Shown here: positions 6,506 through 15,212 of the stretch, piece after piece | Position numbering within the stretch: the stretch's first letter is position 1 | How the letters are laid out: the number at the start of each line of letters is the position of its first letter | Assembly: GCA_004552395.1 (NCBI GenBank) | Contig: SFOK01000010.1 | Coordinates: forward strand, 1 to 28,115 | DNA length: 28,115 nt | Origin: Bacteroidales bacterium | Lineage (GTDB): Bacteria > Bacteroidota > Bacteroidia > Bacteroidales > Muribaculaceae | Direction: 5' to 3' | Translations under genes and position numbers: made by a program | Notes under the pieces: model-generated | Told to the model about the DNA's origin: nothing | Database searches by the model: none | Seen by the model: the letters and a program-made list of their open reading frames with translations, nothing else

Positions 6506-6898
6506 TCAAAGCTCATCGAGGTAATCGCGCGAATATGGCTCTTTCGCGCTTTCGGGGCTCTTTTTTTCTTTCTTCTTTCTCGGCTTGACCGATTTCTTAC
6601 CCCTGCTTTTGCTCTTGCTCTTGCTTTTGTACTTGCTTTTGTTCTTACTTTTATCCGTGCTCTCGCCCTTATTGCCGGTTGCGGCTTTGCCCTTATCCGT
6701 GGCGGTGTCGGCGGCGGCTCCTTCAGTTGCTGCGGAAGAGCTTCGTTCGGACGCGGGGAGTACAGTCATCTCGGTCACACCCGCGGGCGGTTCGGGCTGC
6801 GGGGCGAAGATGCGACGCACCCACAGCACGCCCGCAAGCACAAGCGCGAAAGCTCCTATCAGAAGCCATCCTCTCAGAAGTGAGTCCGACATTTTCAT
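6506..6898 (-). CDS. Small membrane protein with Lys/Ser-rich tail
   Basis: I do not recognise this 130-residue protein. It has one N-terminal transmembrane segment (about residues 9-28), a Pro/Ala/Ser/Thr linker, and a highly basic low-complexity region (about 70-118) made mostly of Lys-Ser dipeptides and then Lys-rich runs, ending in the acidic 'SRDYLDEL'. By the positive-inside rule the basic tail would lie in the cytoplasm, where it could bind nucleic acid or an acidic surface; this is inference. It follows the TamL-type gene on the same strand after a 116-bp gap in which I see no clear promoter. An ATG two codons inside (6892) is an alternative start. The coding potential is moderate: the frame is long enough and has a believable membrane segment. 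Confidence 0.6.
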   Translation of the reverse strand: MKMSDSLLRGWLLIGAFALVLAGVLWVRRIFAPQPEPPAGVTEMTVLPASERSSSAATEGAAADTATDKGKAATGNKGESTDKSKNKSKYKSKSKSKSRGKKSVKPRKKKEKKSPESAKEPYSRDYLDEL

Positions 6899-7014
6899 GC
6901 TTTACTGTCTCTAAATAAGGTGCTGCATAGCGTCTTTAAGGTACTTCATCGTGCCGATAATGTACTGCATAGCCGCCGAAATGGCATTTATACGCGCAGC
7001 TGCCATTCGCGCCG

Positions 7015-9369
7015 TCAGAACGGATAGCCGATGGCCAGGTGGAACGCCGGCGCGTCCTTGAAGCGTATGTTGAAATAGTGCGGATTTTCGGGATAATACG
7101 GCGCATGGAGGCCGTAGCCCAGGTCGCCGCGGATCACCATCATGGAGATATCCACACGCAGTCCTATGCCTGTGCCGAGCGCTATATCCTTCAGGAAATG
7201 GTTTGCCTGCAGAGTGCCTCCCGGGCGCTGCGGGTCGTTCTTCAGCAGCCAGATATTACCGGCGTCCAGAAACACGGCGCCGTGGAGTATGCCGGCGATC
7301 TTGAAGCGGTATTCGGTGTTCATCTCGAGCTTGAACGTACCCGTCTGGTCGAAGTATCCGTTGACCTGGTCAGACGGCGCGCGGTAGCTGCCGGGGCCGA
7401 GCGAACGCACCGTGAAGGCGCGTATCGAGTTGGCGCCGCCTATATAGAACTGCTCCGAGTAAGGCACCTGATTCGAGTTGCCGTAAGCATGGGCCGCGCC
7501 TATGAGCACACGGCTCACCCACCAGTTGTCGGATTTGCGGCCGAACACCCGTTTGGAGAACACCAGCTGAGCCTGACCCTTCACGAACTGCGAGAACGGA
7601 GTGCCTAACAGTTTCTTTTCTCCCTTGGCGCCGCACAGCTTGTAGATGCCGTCGATCACATTGCCGGCCTCGGTGAGGTTCAGCTGGAAGGTGATGTGGC
7701 GGCTCTTGGTGCGGTCCAGAAAGCGGTCGTAGGTGTAGGTCCAGCTCAGCTGCGGTATGTACTGGCTCTTGAAACTCTCGGCTATGGCGGTGTTGGAGTC
7801 CATAATCGAATCGAACTCCGAGGTGGTGTGCAGCAGCTTGGTGTAGGTGAGCTTGAGCGGCGTGAAGGAGTTCTGCGCGTGGCGGGTGGCGCGCCAGTCA
7901 TACGATATGCCGGCGTTGAACTGCGCCATCTTGAAGTAATGGGGCCTGTTGAGAATCTCGGCGCCGAGCGAGATACGTGTCCAGTTGAGCTCCCTCTCCG
8001 TGCGGCGCACGAACGCCGGAGCCAGCAGACGCGGGAACGAGAGTGTGGAGTTGAGACTGAACTCGTAGCTGTTGAAGACCGACGAACGCTGCCGTCCGGT
8101 CTGCCACTCGTAGGTCGCGCCCAGGTTTACCGACAGCTGCTCGCCGCCGCCGAACAGGTTGCGGTGCGTGAGGCCGAAATTGAGGCCCGGCCCCAGGTAC
8201 GAGTTCGACTTCGAGGTGGCGTTCACCTCTACGGATGCCTCCATGGGCCGGTCGAAACGGCACGTGATGGCCACATCGAGCGTGGAGTCGCTGAAGGTGG
8301 AGTCGCGCGGTATCACATTCATCTCTATGCCGGAGAATATGCCCAGACGCGCCAGACGGTTCTGCGTCCTGTCCATGGTGCGCACTGAGAAGAGCCTTCC
8401 CTTGCGGAAGGTGACGCAGCCGGGTATCAGGTTCTTGCGCAGACGTGCGGGCCTCATCACCACTACCTGGCAGTTAGGCGCCGATATCGTGTCGGGAAGG
8501 CCGGTGATACGCGCTCTTTGGCGAAGCACCACCACCTCCACATTGCCTGTCTTGAACGGTATGGTGGCCTGCCGAGGCATGTTCTTCACAAGCGCGAGCC
8601 TCAGCGCTATCTTACCGGGAGTTATCGTGCTGTCGGCCTCAAACTCCAGAAACTCTGGGCGGAAATAGTAATAGCCCCTGTTGCGCAGCCGGTTCGCTAT
8701 GTTGGTGCGCAGCGTGGCCAGCGAGTCGGTGCAGAAGCGCTCGCCTCTCTTCAGGTAATCGCTCTTGCGTGCCAGCGAATCTATGAAATGGCATAGCGGA
8801 TTATCATCTCTGCCCAGATATATGATCGAATCTATGGGGTAGGGGTTGCCCACATTGGCCGTGTAGGTGATGCTCGCCTTCTTGGCGTTCTTCTTGTCGG
8901 TGTTGAGGCTGTAGTCCACCCGCGAGTCGAAGTATCCGTTGTTGTCGAGGATACTCTTGATCATCTTAACTCGTATCTTGGGCTTCACGTCGCTGATCAG
9001 CACCGGCTCCGATACGAGCAGGTTGTAGAGCCACCCTTTCAGTCCTTTCGACGAGTCGCTCCAGTTGTTGTAGACCCACAGGCCGACCGGAAACGGTGTG
9101 CGGTGATAGGGCGAAAGGAACGGCATAGGGTTGTTGGGAGCCACATTCACAGCCTCTTTCATCTCGGTGACCATGGCGTCGGGGAGCTCGTCGCTGCCGC
9201 TGCTCTTTATGTCCACTTTCTTCACACCGGTGTAGAGCTGTTCACCGTCGGGTATCTTTCCCGTGGTGGAGCAGCCCGTCACTATGGCTATGGCGGCGAC
9301 GAGAAGCGCCGCCACGGCGGCCACTCTTCTCAGGCTGTGGGTATTCAGTGTCGGTTTGCTCATATTCAT
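7015..9369 (-). CDS. tamL: TamL-type lipoprotein Omp85 (BamA/TamA family)
   Basis: An outer-membrane Omp85 protein, the partner of TamB in the translocation and assembly module. In Bacteroidetes the TamA role is filled by a lipidated form called TamL, and this protein fits: a hydrophobic signal followed by a lipobox ending at Cys33 (V-T-G-C), POTRA-like alpha/beta repeats in roughly residues 40-400, and a C-terminal 16-strand-type barrel from about 400 to 784 with the conserved 'IRAF' turn (SIRAFTVRSLGPGSY) and a terminal aromatic residue (AIGYPF). It is 784 residues from the ATG at 9367-9369; the frame is open further upstream but that part overlaps the end of tamB, and the signal peptide begins here. 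It starts 13 bp after tamB and is surely co-transcribed with it. The symbol follows published Bacteroidetes usage. Confidence 0.87.
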   Translation of the reverse strand: MNMSKPTLNTHSLRRVAAVAALLVAAIAIVTGCSTTGKIPDGEQLYTGVKKVDIKSSGSDELPDAMVTEMKEAVNVAPNNPMPFLSPYHRTPFPVGLWVYNNWSDSSKGLKGWLYNLLVSEPVLISDVKPKIRVKMIKSILDNNGYFDSRVDYSLNTDKKNAKKASITYTANVGNPYPIDSIIYLGRDDNPLCHFIDSLARKSDYLKRGERFCTDSLATLRTNIANRLRNRGYYYFRPEFLEFEADSTITPGKIALRLALVKNMPRQATIPFKTGNVEVVVLRQRARITGLPDTISAPNCQVVVMRPARLRKNLIPGCVTFRKGRLFSVRTMDRTQNRLARLGIFSGIEMNVIPRDSTFSDSTLDVAITCRFDRPMEASVEVNATSKSNSYLGPGLNFGLTHRNLFGGGEQLSVNLGATYEWQTGRQRSSVFNSYEFSLNSTLSFPRLLAPAFVRRTERELNWTRISLGAEILNRPHYFKMAQFNAGISYDWRATRHAQNSFTPLKLTYTKLLHTTSEFDSIMDSNTAIAESFKSQYIPQLSWTYTYDRFLDRTKSRHITFQLNLTEAGNVIDGIYKLCGAKGEKKLLGTPFSQFVKGQAQLVFSKRVFGRKSDNWWVSRVLIGAAHAYGNSNQVPYSEQFYIGGANSIRAFTVRSLGPGSYRAPSDQVNGYFDQTGTFKLEMNTEYRFKIAGILHGAVFLDAGNIWLLKNDPQRPGGTLQANHFLKDIALGTGIGLRVDISMMVIRGDLGYGLHAPYYPENPHYFNIRFKDAPAFHLAIGYPF

Positions 9370-9382
9370 CAGGGAGAGAGGG

Positions 9383-12300
9383 TTATTTCGCGGATGCTGC
9401 GGGCGCCACGGAGTCGGCCGGCGCGGCTGTGGAGTCGGCGGGCGCGGGCGCGGTGATTGAGGCACTCTTCTTGCGGCGCCGTCCGGGTATGCGGAACAGT
9501 TGCTTGAAGTTGGAGATCTTGCGCTTCATCACGAAACCGACGCCGGTCTCGGTGATCTCGCCCTCCAGGATGCTCTCCCATCCGGTGTGGCGGAAGAGCC
9601 GCAGGTACATGTTCAGATTGTTGCTCTGCTTGAGCATATACTCGAACGAGACGTCGGATATCAGGTTCTCCACAAACTCCTGGTCGCCCTGCGCGTCGGT
9701 GGTGTAGTTGCCGCCCACCACAATCTTGAACTTGTTGTCGAAGAGCGACTTGGATACCTGGTACGAGTAGCTGGTTGCCGTCGAAGTCTCCCCTTCCAGA
9801 GTGTTCTTATACTGGTCTATGCCGAAGGTGAGGTCCACGCCGCGCACCGTGCGGGCAGCCCAGTTGTTGAGCTGCGAGGCCAGGAAGCCGTAGAGCGGGT
9901 TGCTGAGGTTGGAACTTGCGCTGACACCGGGACCGGTGTAGGTGCCGTAGAGCAGCATGTTCATGGCCTGTGTGGAGCGCTGCTCGGGTGTCATGGAGAG
10001 CAGCTCGTTCTGCACGGTTATATCCTCGTTGGTCGCGAGGTCGAAGTTCACCTTCATGGCGCTGAGCGTCCCGCTCACATCCAGGCCCACGTCGAAATAG
10101 ATCAGGCGCGAGTTGGAGCCGTTCTGCTGCACGTTGGCTTTCAGGCGGTCGGTGGCAGAGAGATGCAGTGTCGGGTTCATGAGCTCGCCGTTCCACACCA
10201 CGTAAGAGTTCGGATTGAAGTCGAACACTTTCTCCGACATCAGCGGCGGTGTGTATCGCACCTGGCCCGAGTTTATGTTGATGCGGCCGTTCACTCGGGT
10301 GTCGCCCATGTAGCTCTGTGTATAGGTGAGGTTGCCCGACGGCGACAGGCTCGCGCGGTTCGTGCCGCTGCTGTTCAGGTTCACGGTGAACTGGGCGCCG
10401 TTCACTATGTTGAGCGTGCCGTTGATCTTGAGTAGGAGCGACGGCGGAAGACTGTCTGCCTTCTCGGTCTGTGTGGTGTCGTTGAACTGCACGAAGCGCA
10501 CCACATCCGTTGTGGTCGGGTTCTCGGCCGCCACATCGGAGCCGAGCACGTAGGTCACATCGGTCGACGGGAGTACGGACAGCCGTCCCTCTACATCGAG
10601 TTTTGAGAGTGAGCCTTTCACAAGGGCGTCCACATTCACGTCCAGACGTCCGTAGACGTCGCTGCGGGCTCGCTTGTCGTTGTCGATCAGGGTGATATTG
10701 TTGCCGCTCAGGGAGAGGTCGAGCAGTATGTCGTTGAAATGTGTGGCGTCAACCGTGCCGTCGAGCACAAGCGGCTGCGCGCTCTGACCGTAGACTGTGA
10801 ATGAGTTGAAGTCGAGCAGATTGTCGGTCACGGTCACTGTCTGGCCGTTCTTGAAACGCAGAGAGGATGCCGCTATCGGCAGGTACACGCCCACGGTGTC
10901 GCACCGCAGGCTGCCGTTGAGCATCGGCTGCAGAAGCGAGCCGGTCACATCGAGCGAGCCTACAAGATAGCCGCTCAGCTGCATCATGTCGGGGCCGATG
11001 AACGGGTTCAGCATGCGCAGCGGGAAGCTGTCGAGTTCCATCTTCACGCGCGTCTTCTCCTCACCGGTGATGCTGTCGCGCCGCACTCCGCCGCGGAAGG
11101 CGAGCACGTGCTGCTTGTCGAGTGAGAGGTTCAGGAGCGCTCCCGCACCGTCGGATAGGTTCGTGCCGCCGCGCAGGTCTGCCTCGAGGTTGCCCACCCG
11201 AGTGTTCTCGTAGTAGAGATCGTTGAGGTTCACGGTGCCGCGGCCCACCACGCCTCGCGGACGCAGCTCCAGATGCAGGTCGGAGTTGAGGTCGCCGCGT
11301 ATCGACGGCAGGTCGGGGAACATCATCATGAAGTCCTGCAGGTGCACGTCGGACAGCGCCACGTCAAGATAGTTGTGGCCCTTCTCGGTCAGGCCGGAGT
11401 TGAGGGCAATGCTTGATCCTCCCTCGCCCTGCGCCTTGAGGTTGGAGCGTATCATCTTGCCCGGTCCGAGGTCTATGAAGTTGTCGGCGTTGATGGTCCA
11501 GTCCTTGTAGCCTATCACGGCGTTAAGCGGCGTGCAGTGCAGCGAGAGCACTGAGTCGTTGATGGCGGCCGTCATACCGATCTTGTAGCCGTTCTCGCCC
11601 TGCGCGTTCCATTGCCGCAGAGCCACTGAGCCGCGGTTGCCGCCCACATATCCGTTGATATCCACCCGCGCCAGCTCGGGCAGATTCCCGGCCTTGTTGC
11701 CCAGATGCAGCTTGTAGAGCATACGCTCGGAGTGCTGCCGCAGGTCGGCCGTGATGGTGTCCAGCAGCATGGTCCCGGTGTTGAGCCCGGTCAGCGACAT
11801 GGCGCCGTCAAGCGTCTCGGCGTTACGCAGGTTGAGCTGCAGACGGTCGAAATTGTATCCGGTCGGCTCTATGAATTGCCGCAGCATGCCTGCCGCGCCT
11901 ATGTCGGCTGTGAGCGCGAAGCGGGGTAGCGCCTGGTTTATCTGCGCGAAGTCCATCTGCTTGGCCGCGAGCTGCGTGAAGATATCCGTCGAGGCCTGAC
12001 TCAGACGCGTGGTGAGTGATTCGAGTCCTTCCGGGGCCTGGAAATCGAAGAGAAGCCGGTCTCCGGTCAGTGAGACGGACGTGCTGTCGCTCTGCGCCAG
12101 GAAACGGAGGTCGGCGGCTTCGGGCAGACTGACATGCTCCTGCCCGTAGGTCAGGTCGAGGTCGCGCACCGCCATGTTGAGATCGAACAGCATGTCGGTG
12201 GGATTGGCGGTGCCGTTGATTGCTATCCATCCTTTTCCCTCTATGGTGTCGGTGATGAAGTTCAGCTTCCGCAGGTCGAGGTTGTATATGTCGGCCTCGG

Positions 12301-14431
12301 CATCCACTATGTATGTGTTCCTGTCTATCTGGCCCTTGGCTCTGATATCCATGTCGAGGGCAGGGTTCTTCGATGCCAGCGCCAGATCGTAGACTCCCTT
12401 GTCCACCTCGCCGTCGAAGGTGAGCGGACCGTAGTCGAAACCGTCGTAGACAGCGTGCGTCACCTCGGCCGAGACGAGCGCTTTGGCGCCGGGTCGAGTC
12501 GGGTTGAAGCCGGCTCCCTTGGCGTAGACGTCGGCTGTCACGAGCCCTACGCCGAGCTGCGGCATGATAGAGGCCACATCCAGACCGTTTACCTTCAGTG
12601 TCGCGTCGTAGGTCTCGGCGTTCATGGAGACACGCCCGTCGAGCGCTATACGGCCCTTGGGCGAGTGCATGGCCAGATCGGCAGAGTAATTGCCGCCGCC
12701 GGCGTCGACAGTGCCGCGCAGGGTGAAGTCGGGCAGCTTCATGCCGGTACCTTTCAGGAAACGGTTGATCGGCGACGAGTTCCTCACTCCGCCGTCAAGG
12801 TTAAGATGCAGCCACAGGTTGGCCGGCTCCAGAGCGTTGGCCACCGCGCCTTGCGACTTTATGAAGAGCAGTCCGGGCATGTCGAGGCCGAAGTTGTTGA
12901 TGCTCAGCTCGCCGAGCGTACCCTCTATGTCTATGTCGAGTCCGGCCCTCTTCGTGCCGGGAAGCGTCATGAGCAGTGTGCTGAGCGACGGCATATAGGA
13001 GGCTATGTCGGCGAAACCCACATAACCGCCCCCTTTGGCCATGAGCCGGCCGTCGGGCTTGAATTCGAGCATGTCGTAGGTTAGCAGCGCCGAGAAGTCG
13101 AGCGCCGAGAACGGTGTGGTTATGTCGAAGCCGTCCAGCCGGATACCCTCCTCGTCGATAGCCACAGTGCCTTTGCCTGATGTGATGCTCAGGCCGCAGC
13201 GCTCCGTGCCGCTCAGGGAGGTGATCGGCACTCTCACGGTCGAACTGCAGTTGTAGAAGTTGTCTATGTCGAGGTCGAGATTGTTGACCTGGATATACGA
13301 GGCGTCGAATCCGGGCAGCGGCTTGTAACCTTTCGTGTTGTAAAGCGCCGAGAAGCCGCGTAGTGATATCTTCTTCAGTTCCACAGTCATGGGCGCCGTG
13401 TCGGACGGCACGGTATCCACCGGCGCCGGATGAGCCGCTACCCACTCCGCAGTTTCTGTGGTGTAGGCTATGTCGCCGCCGTTTGCCTCGAAATTCCCTA
13501 TCGATATCTTGGAATTCTTCAGGTCCACAAGGGCGTTCTCCACGTTGCCCTGCTTGAAATGTGCCTTGAGATTGTAGATATAGGGCAGCATCTGCATGGA
13601 GTATTCCACATTCTCCATCCTGATGCGGTTGGCACGGATTATCATCGTGCTCGGCTCGCTGACTGTGTCGGGCTTCGACTTCCACACATCCATGGCCACG
13701 TTGATACGCGCATCCTTCAGCACCGGATCGCGCAGGTCCATGTTCATGTCGGACAACCGGACCTTCGAGCCTCCTTTCAGACTCAGGAACCCGGCCTCGA
13801 GCGTGAGCACCATCGACGAATCTTTCGAAACCATGCGGTAATAACCTTGCGTCAGCTCCACTTTGTTGAGGTCCACATCCCCTCGGAAGAGCGGCAGCAG
13901 CTTCACATCCGCAAGCAGCTCCCTGGCCAGCACCATAGTGTCGCCGGATGCCTCTAAGATCTTCACGTCCTGGAGCTTGACGTCGAGCGGGAAACCGAGG
14001 CGGAACTTGCCTACGGATACCTTCATGCCGGTGGACTGCGACAGCTGATCGCAAGCGATATTCTTCACAAGAGTCTGAATCGGCGGTATGTACAGAAGCA
14101 CCGGAATAGCCAGAATCACTATCACGATCCACATCAGAGTCTTCAGTGTCCGCCTCAGCCACGTGCACTTGATCAGATGCTTCTTCACCTTCTTCCCCGG
14201 CTGCTTCCCGCCTCCTTCTGCGGGCTGCTCTTCGCCTCCTTCTGCGTGCTGCTCCCCGCCACTCGTCTCTGTGTCAGGCGCGGACTGAGTGTCCGCACCG
14301 GTCCCGATGTCGGGCGCACTCTGATTGTCTGCTCCCGACGGGGTATCAGGCACACTCTGAGTGCCCTTCCCCGCTTGGGAAGCGCCTTCAAATTCGGAAT
14401 CGTGAGATGTGAGATTTTCCTGATCAGCCAT
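9383..14431 (-). CDS. tamB: Translocation and assembly module protein TamB
   Basis: A very large envelope protein (1682 residues) of the TamB/AsmA-like group, thought to form a long beta-groove between the inner and outer membranes and, with its Omp85 partner, to support outer-membrane assembly and possibly lipid transport. After an unusual acidic cytoplasmic N-tail (1-80) and a basic stretch, one transmembrane helix lies at about 96-116. The long middle is repetitive beta structure ('LDLDIDNFYN', 'LRFKNGQTVTVTDNLLDFNSFTVYG'). The C-terminal DUF490 domain occupies about 1250-1655 and contains 'TLNIVNGAQFTVNLNSSG', 'RVNGRININSGQVRYTPP' and 'KIVVGGNYTTDA'. After the expected end ('GFVMKRKISNFKQLFR') there is an extra basic and then Ala/Pro/Asp/Ser-rich tail of about 30 residues. 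It has its own strong promoter and is followed by the TamL-type gene. Confidence 0.92.
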   Translation of the reverse strand: MADQENLTSHDSEFEGASQAGKGTQSVPDTPSGADNQSAPDIGTGADTQSAPDTETSGGEQHAEGGEEQPAEGGGKQPGKKVKKHLIKCTWLRRTLKTLMWIVIVILAIPVLLYIPPIQTLVKNIACDQLSQSTGMKVSVGKFRLGFPLDVKLQDVKILEASGDTMVLARELLADVKLLPLFRGDVDLNKVELTQGYYRMVSKDSSMVLTLEAGFLSLKGGSKVRLSDMNMDLRDPVLKDARINVAMDVWKSKPDTVSEPSTMIIRANRIRMENVEYSMQMLPYIYNLKAHFKQGNVENALVDLKNSKISIGNFEANGGDIAYTTETAEWVAAHPAPVDTVPSDTAPMTVELKKISLRGFSALYNTKGYKPLPGFDASYIQVNNLDLDIDNFYNCSSTVRVPITSLSGTERCGLSITSGKGTVAIDEEGIRLDGFDITTPFSALDFSALLTYDMLEFKPDGRLMAKGGGYVGFADIASYMPSLSTLLMTLPGTKRAGLDIDIEGTLGELSINNFGLDMPGLLFIKSQGAVANALEPANLWLHLNLDGGVRNSSPINRFLKGTGMKLPDFTLRGTVDAGGGNYSADLAMHSPKGRIALDGRVSMNAETYDATLKVNGLDVASIMPQLGVGLVTADVYAKGAGFNPTRPGAKALVSAEVTHAVYDGFDYGPLTFDGEVDKGVYDLALASKNPALDMDIRAKGQIDRNTYIVDAEADIYNLDLRKLNFITDTIEGKGWIAINGTANPTDMLFDLNMAVRDLDLTYGQEHVSLPEAADLRFLAQSDSTSVSLTGDRLLFDFQAPEGLESLTTRLSQASTDIFTQLAAKQMDFAQINQALPRFALTADIGAAGMLRQFIEPTGYNFDRLQLNLRNAETLDGAMSLTGLNTGTMLLDTITADLRQHSERMLYKLHLGNKAGNLPELARVDINGYVGGNRGSVALRQWNAQGENGYKIGMTAAINDSVLSLHCTPLNAVIGYKDWTINADNFIDLGPGKMIRSNLKAQGEGGSSIALNSGLTEKGHNYLDVALSDVHLQDFMMMFPDLPSIRGDLNSDLHLELRPRGVVGRGTVNLNDLYYENTRVGNLEADLRGGTNLSDGAGALLNLSLDKQHVLAFRGGVRRDSITGEEKTRVKMELDSFPLRMLNPFIGPDMMQLSGYLVGSLDVTGSLLQPMLNGSLRCDTVGVYLPIAASSLRFKNGQTVTVTDNLLDFNSFTVYGQSAQPLVLDGTVDATHFNDILLDLSLSGNNITLIDNDKRARSDVYGRLDVNVDALVKGSLSKLDVEGRLSVLPSTDVTYVLGSDVAAENPTTTDVVRFVQFNDTTQTEKADSLPPSLLLKINGTLNIVNGAQFTVNLNSSGTNRASLSPSGNLTYTQSYMGDTRVNGRININSGQVRYTPPLMSEKVFDFNPNSYVVWNGELMNPTLHLSATDRLKANVQQNGSNSRLIYFDVGLDVSGTLSAMKVNFDLATNEDITVQNELLSMTPEQRSTQAMNMLLYGTYTGPGVSASSNLSNPLYGFLASQLNNWAARTVRGVDLTFGIDQYKNTLEGETSTATSYSYQVSKSLFDNKFKIVVGGNYTTDAQGDQEFVENLISDVSFEYMLKQSNNLNMYLRLFRHTGWESILEGEITETGVGFVMKRKISNFKQLFRIPGRRRKKSASITAPAPADSTAAPADSVAPAASAK

Positions 14432-14450
14432 CGGTGCAGCATTTAGATTA

Positions 14451-14482
14451 CAAATATAACCATTAATTCCGACCCCGCCAAA
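14451..14482 (-). promoter_or_regulatory. Promoter of the tamB-tamL operon
   Basis: Minus-strand TTTG (14479-14482), a 20-bp spacer and TATATTTG (14451-14458). The predicted start near 14446 leaves only about 15 nt before the tamB ATG, a very short leader. Confidence 0.72.
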
Positions 14483-14556
14483 TATCCGACACTAATTCGT
14501 GAAAATTCCCCGAAAAATATGCGCAAAATTCCCGGCCCCTGCATCCGCTCAGTCCA

Positions 14557-14598
14557 TCCGACCTCTCGGAGAATTCCGATAGCTCTGATGGCTCCGAT
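14557..14598. repeat. Degenerate 9-bp repeat (ATCGGA family)
   Basis: On the plus strand the hexamers TCCGAC, TCGGAG (degenerate), TCCGAT, TCTGAT and TCCGAT start exactly nine bases apart (14557, 14566, 14575, 14584, 14593). Read on the minus strand the unit is ATCGGA plus three variable bases, the same unit as in the repeat at 26654-26707. It sits between the DUF3109 gene and the tamB promoter. Confidence 0.5.
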
Positions 14599-14611
14599 CC
14601 TCGGCGGCCTT

Positions 14612-15202
14612 TCACCGGTCCGGATGCTGGCGCAGCCATTCGCGGGCTGTGAGGCAGAGCTTATCGTACCATTCGGCACCGAAGCGGCGCGTTAGCGGCT
14701 CTTTGAGGAACTCATACGCACGGATCTTTTTGCCGCGTCCGAGCACCTCGGCGCATTTGCAAATCTTCCATCGGTGAAGGTTCACGGCCGTGAATCCGTC
14801 GAACTCCTGCAATCGCACCGGGTAGAGCGCGCAGCTTATCGGCTTGCAGAAACCGGTGCGTCCTTCGCGGTAAGCCTTCTCAAGGGCGCAGTAGCACATG
14901 CCGCCGGGTCCGTAGGTAGTGAACACACAATCGCGCCCGTCGACTATCGAGGTGACCAGATCCCCCTCCTCGTCGTAATAGGCAGGCCCTTGCTCCTCGA
15001 GCACCTTTTGGGCCGCGGGCGTGAGGTCGTCCCAGACTTCGGGCGTAAGTTCCTGCAGACGCTCGTATTCCTCGGGCGTGATCGGCGCACCGGCGTCGCC
15101 TTCGATGCAGCATTCGCCGTGGCAGGAAGCGAGGTCGCAGCAGAAAAAGCGTTCGATAAGGTCGAGTGAGACCACTGTGTCGTCTATCTGTATCATACTC
15201 AT
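14612..15202 (-). CDS. DUF3109 family cysteine-rich protein
   Basis: A 196-residue cytosolic protein matching the DUF3109 family, whose function is not established. Its many cysteines occur in pairs and clusters: 'FFCCDLASCHGECC' near residues 19-32, 'MCYCALEKA', 'GFCKPISCALYPVR' and 'ICKCAE'. This pattern resembles the YkgJ-type proteins thought to bind zinc or an iron-sulfur cluster, so metal binding is a reasonable inference. The start is taken as the ATG at 15200-15202; the ATG two codons later (15196, MIQIDD) is equally likely. It starts 10 bp after the stop of the T9SS plug gene and should be co-transcribed with it. Confidence 0.87.
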   Translation of the reverse strand: MSMIQIDDTVVSLDLIERFFCCDLASCHGECCIEGDAGAPITPEEYERLQELTPEVWDDLTPAAQKVLEEQGPAYYDEEGDLVTSIVDGRDCVFTTYGPGGMCYCALEKAYREGRTGFCKPISCALYPVRLQEFDGFTAVNLHRWKICKCAEVLGRGKKIRAYEFLKEPLTRRFGAEWYDKLCLTAREWLRQHPDR

Positions 15203-15212
15203 GGGTAGCGCG

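Noticed and set aside
9370..9465. N-terminal extension of the TamL-type protein to 9465
   Set aside because: The extra residues are Pro/Arg-rich, overlap the end of tamB, and would bury the signal peptide and lipobox.
9500..10435. A 311-residue open frame antisense to tamB
   Set aside because: Shadow of the tamB C-terminal domain; composition rich in Val, His and Arg with no domain.
12134..13084. A 316-residue open frame on the plus strand inside tamB
   Set aside because: Antisense shadow without start context or recognisable domain.
12801..14168. A 455-residue open frame overlapping tamB in another frame on the same strand
   Set aside because: Its Arg/His/Ser-rich content is typical of a frame-shifted reading of GC-rich coding DNA; the tamB frame gives a coherent protein with a membrane anchor.
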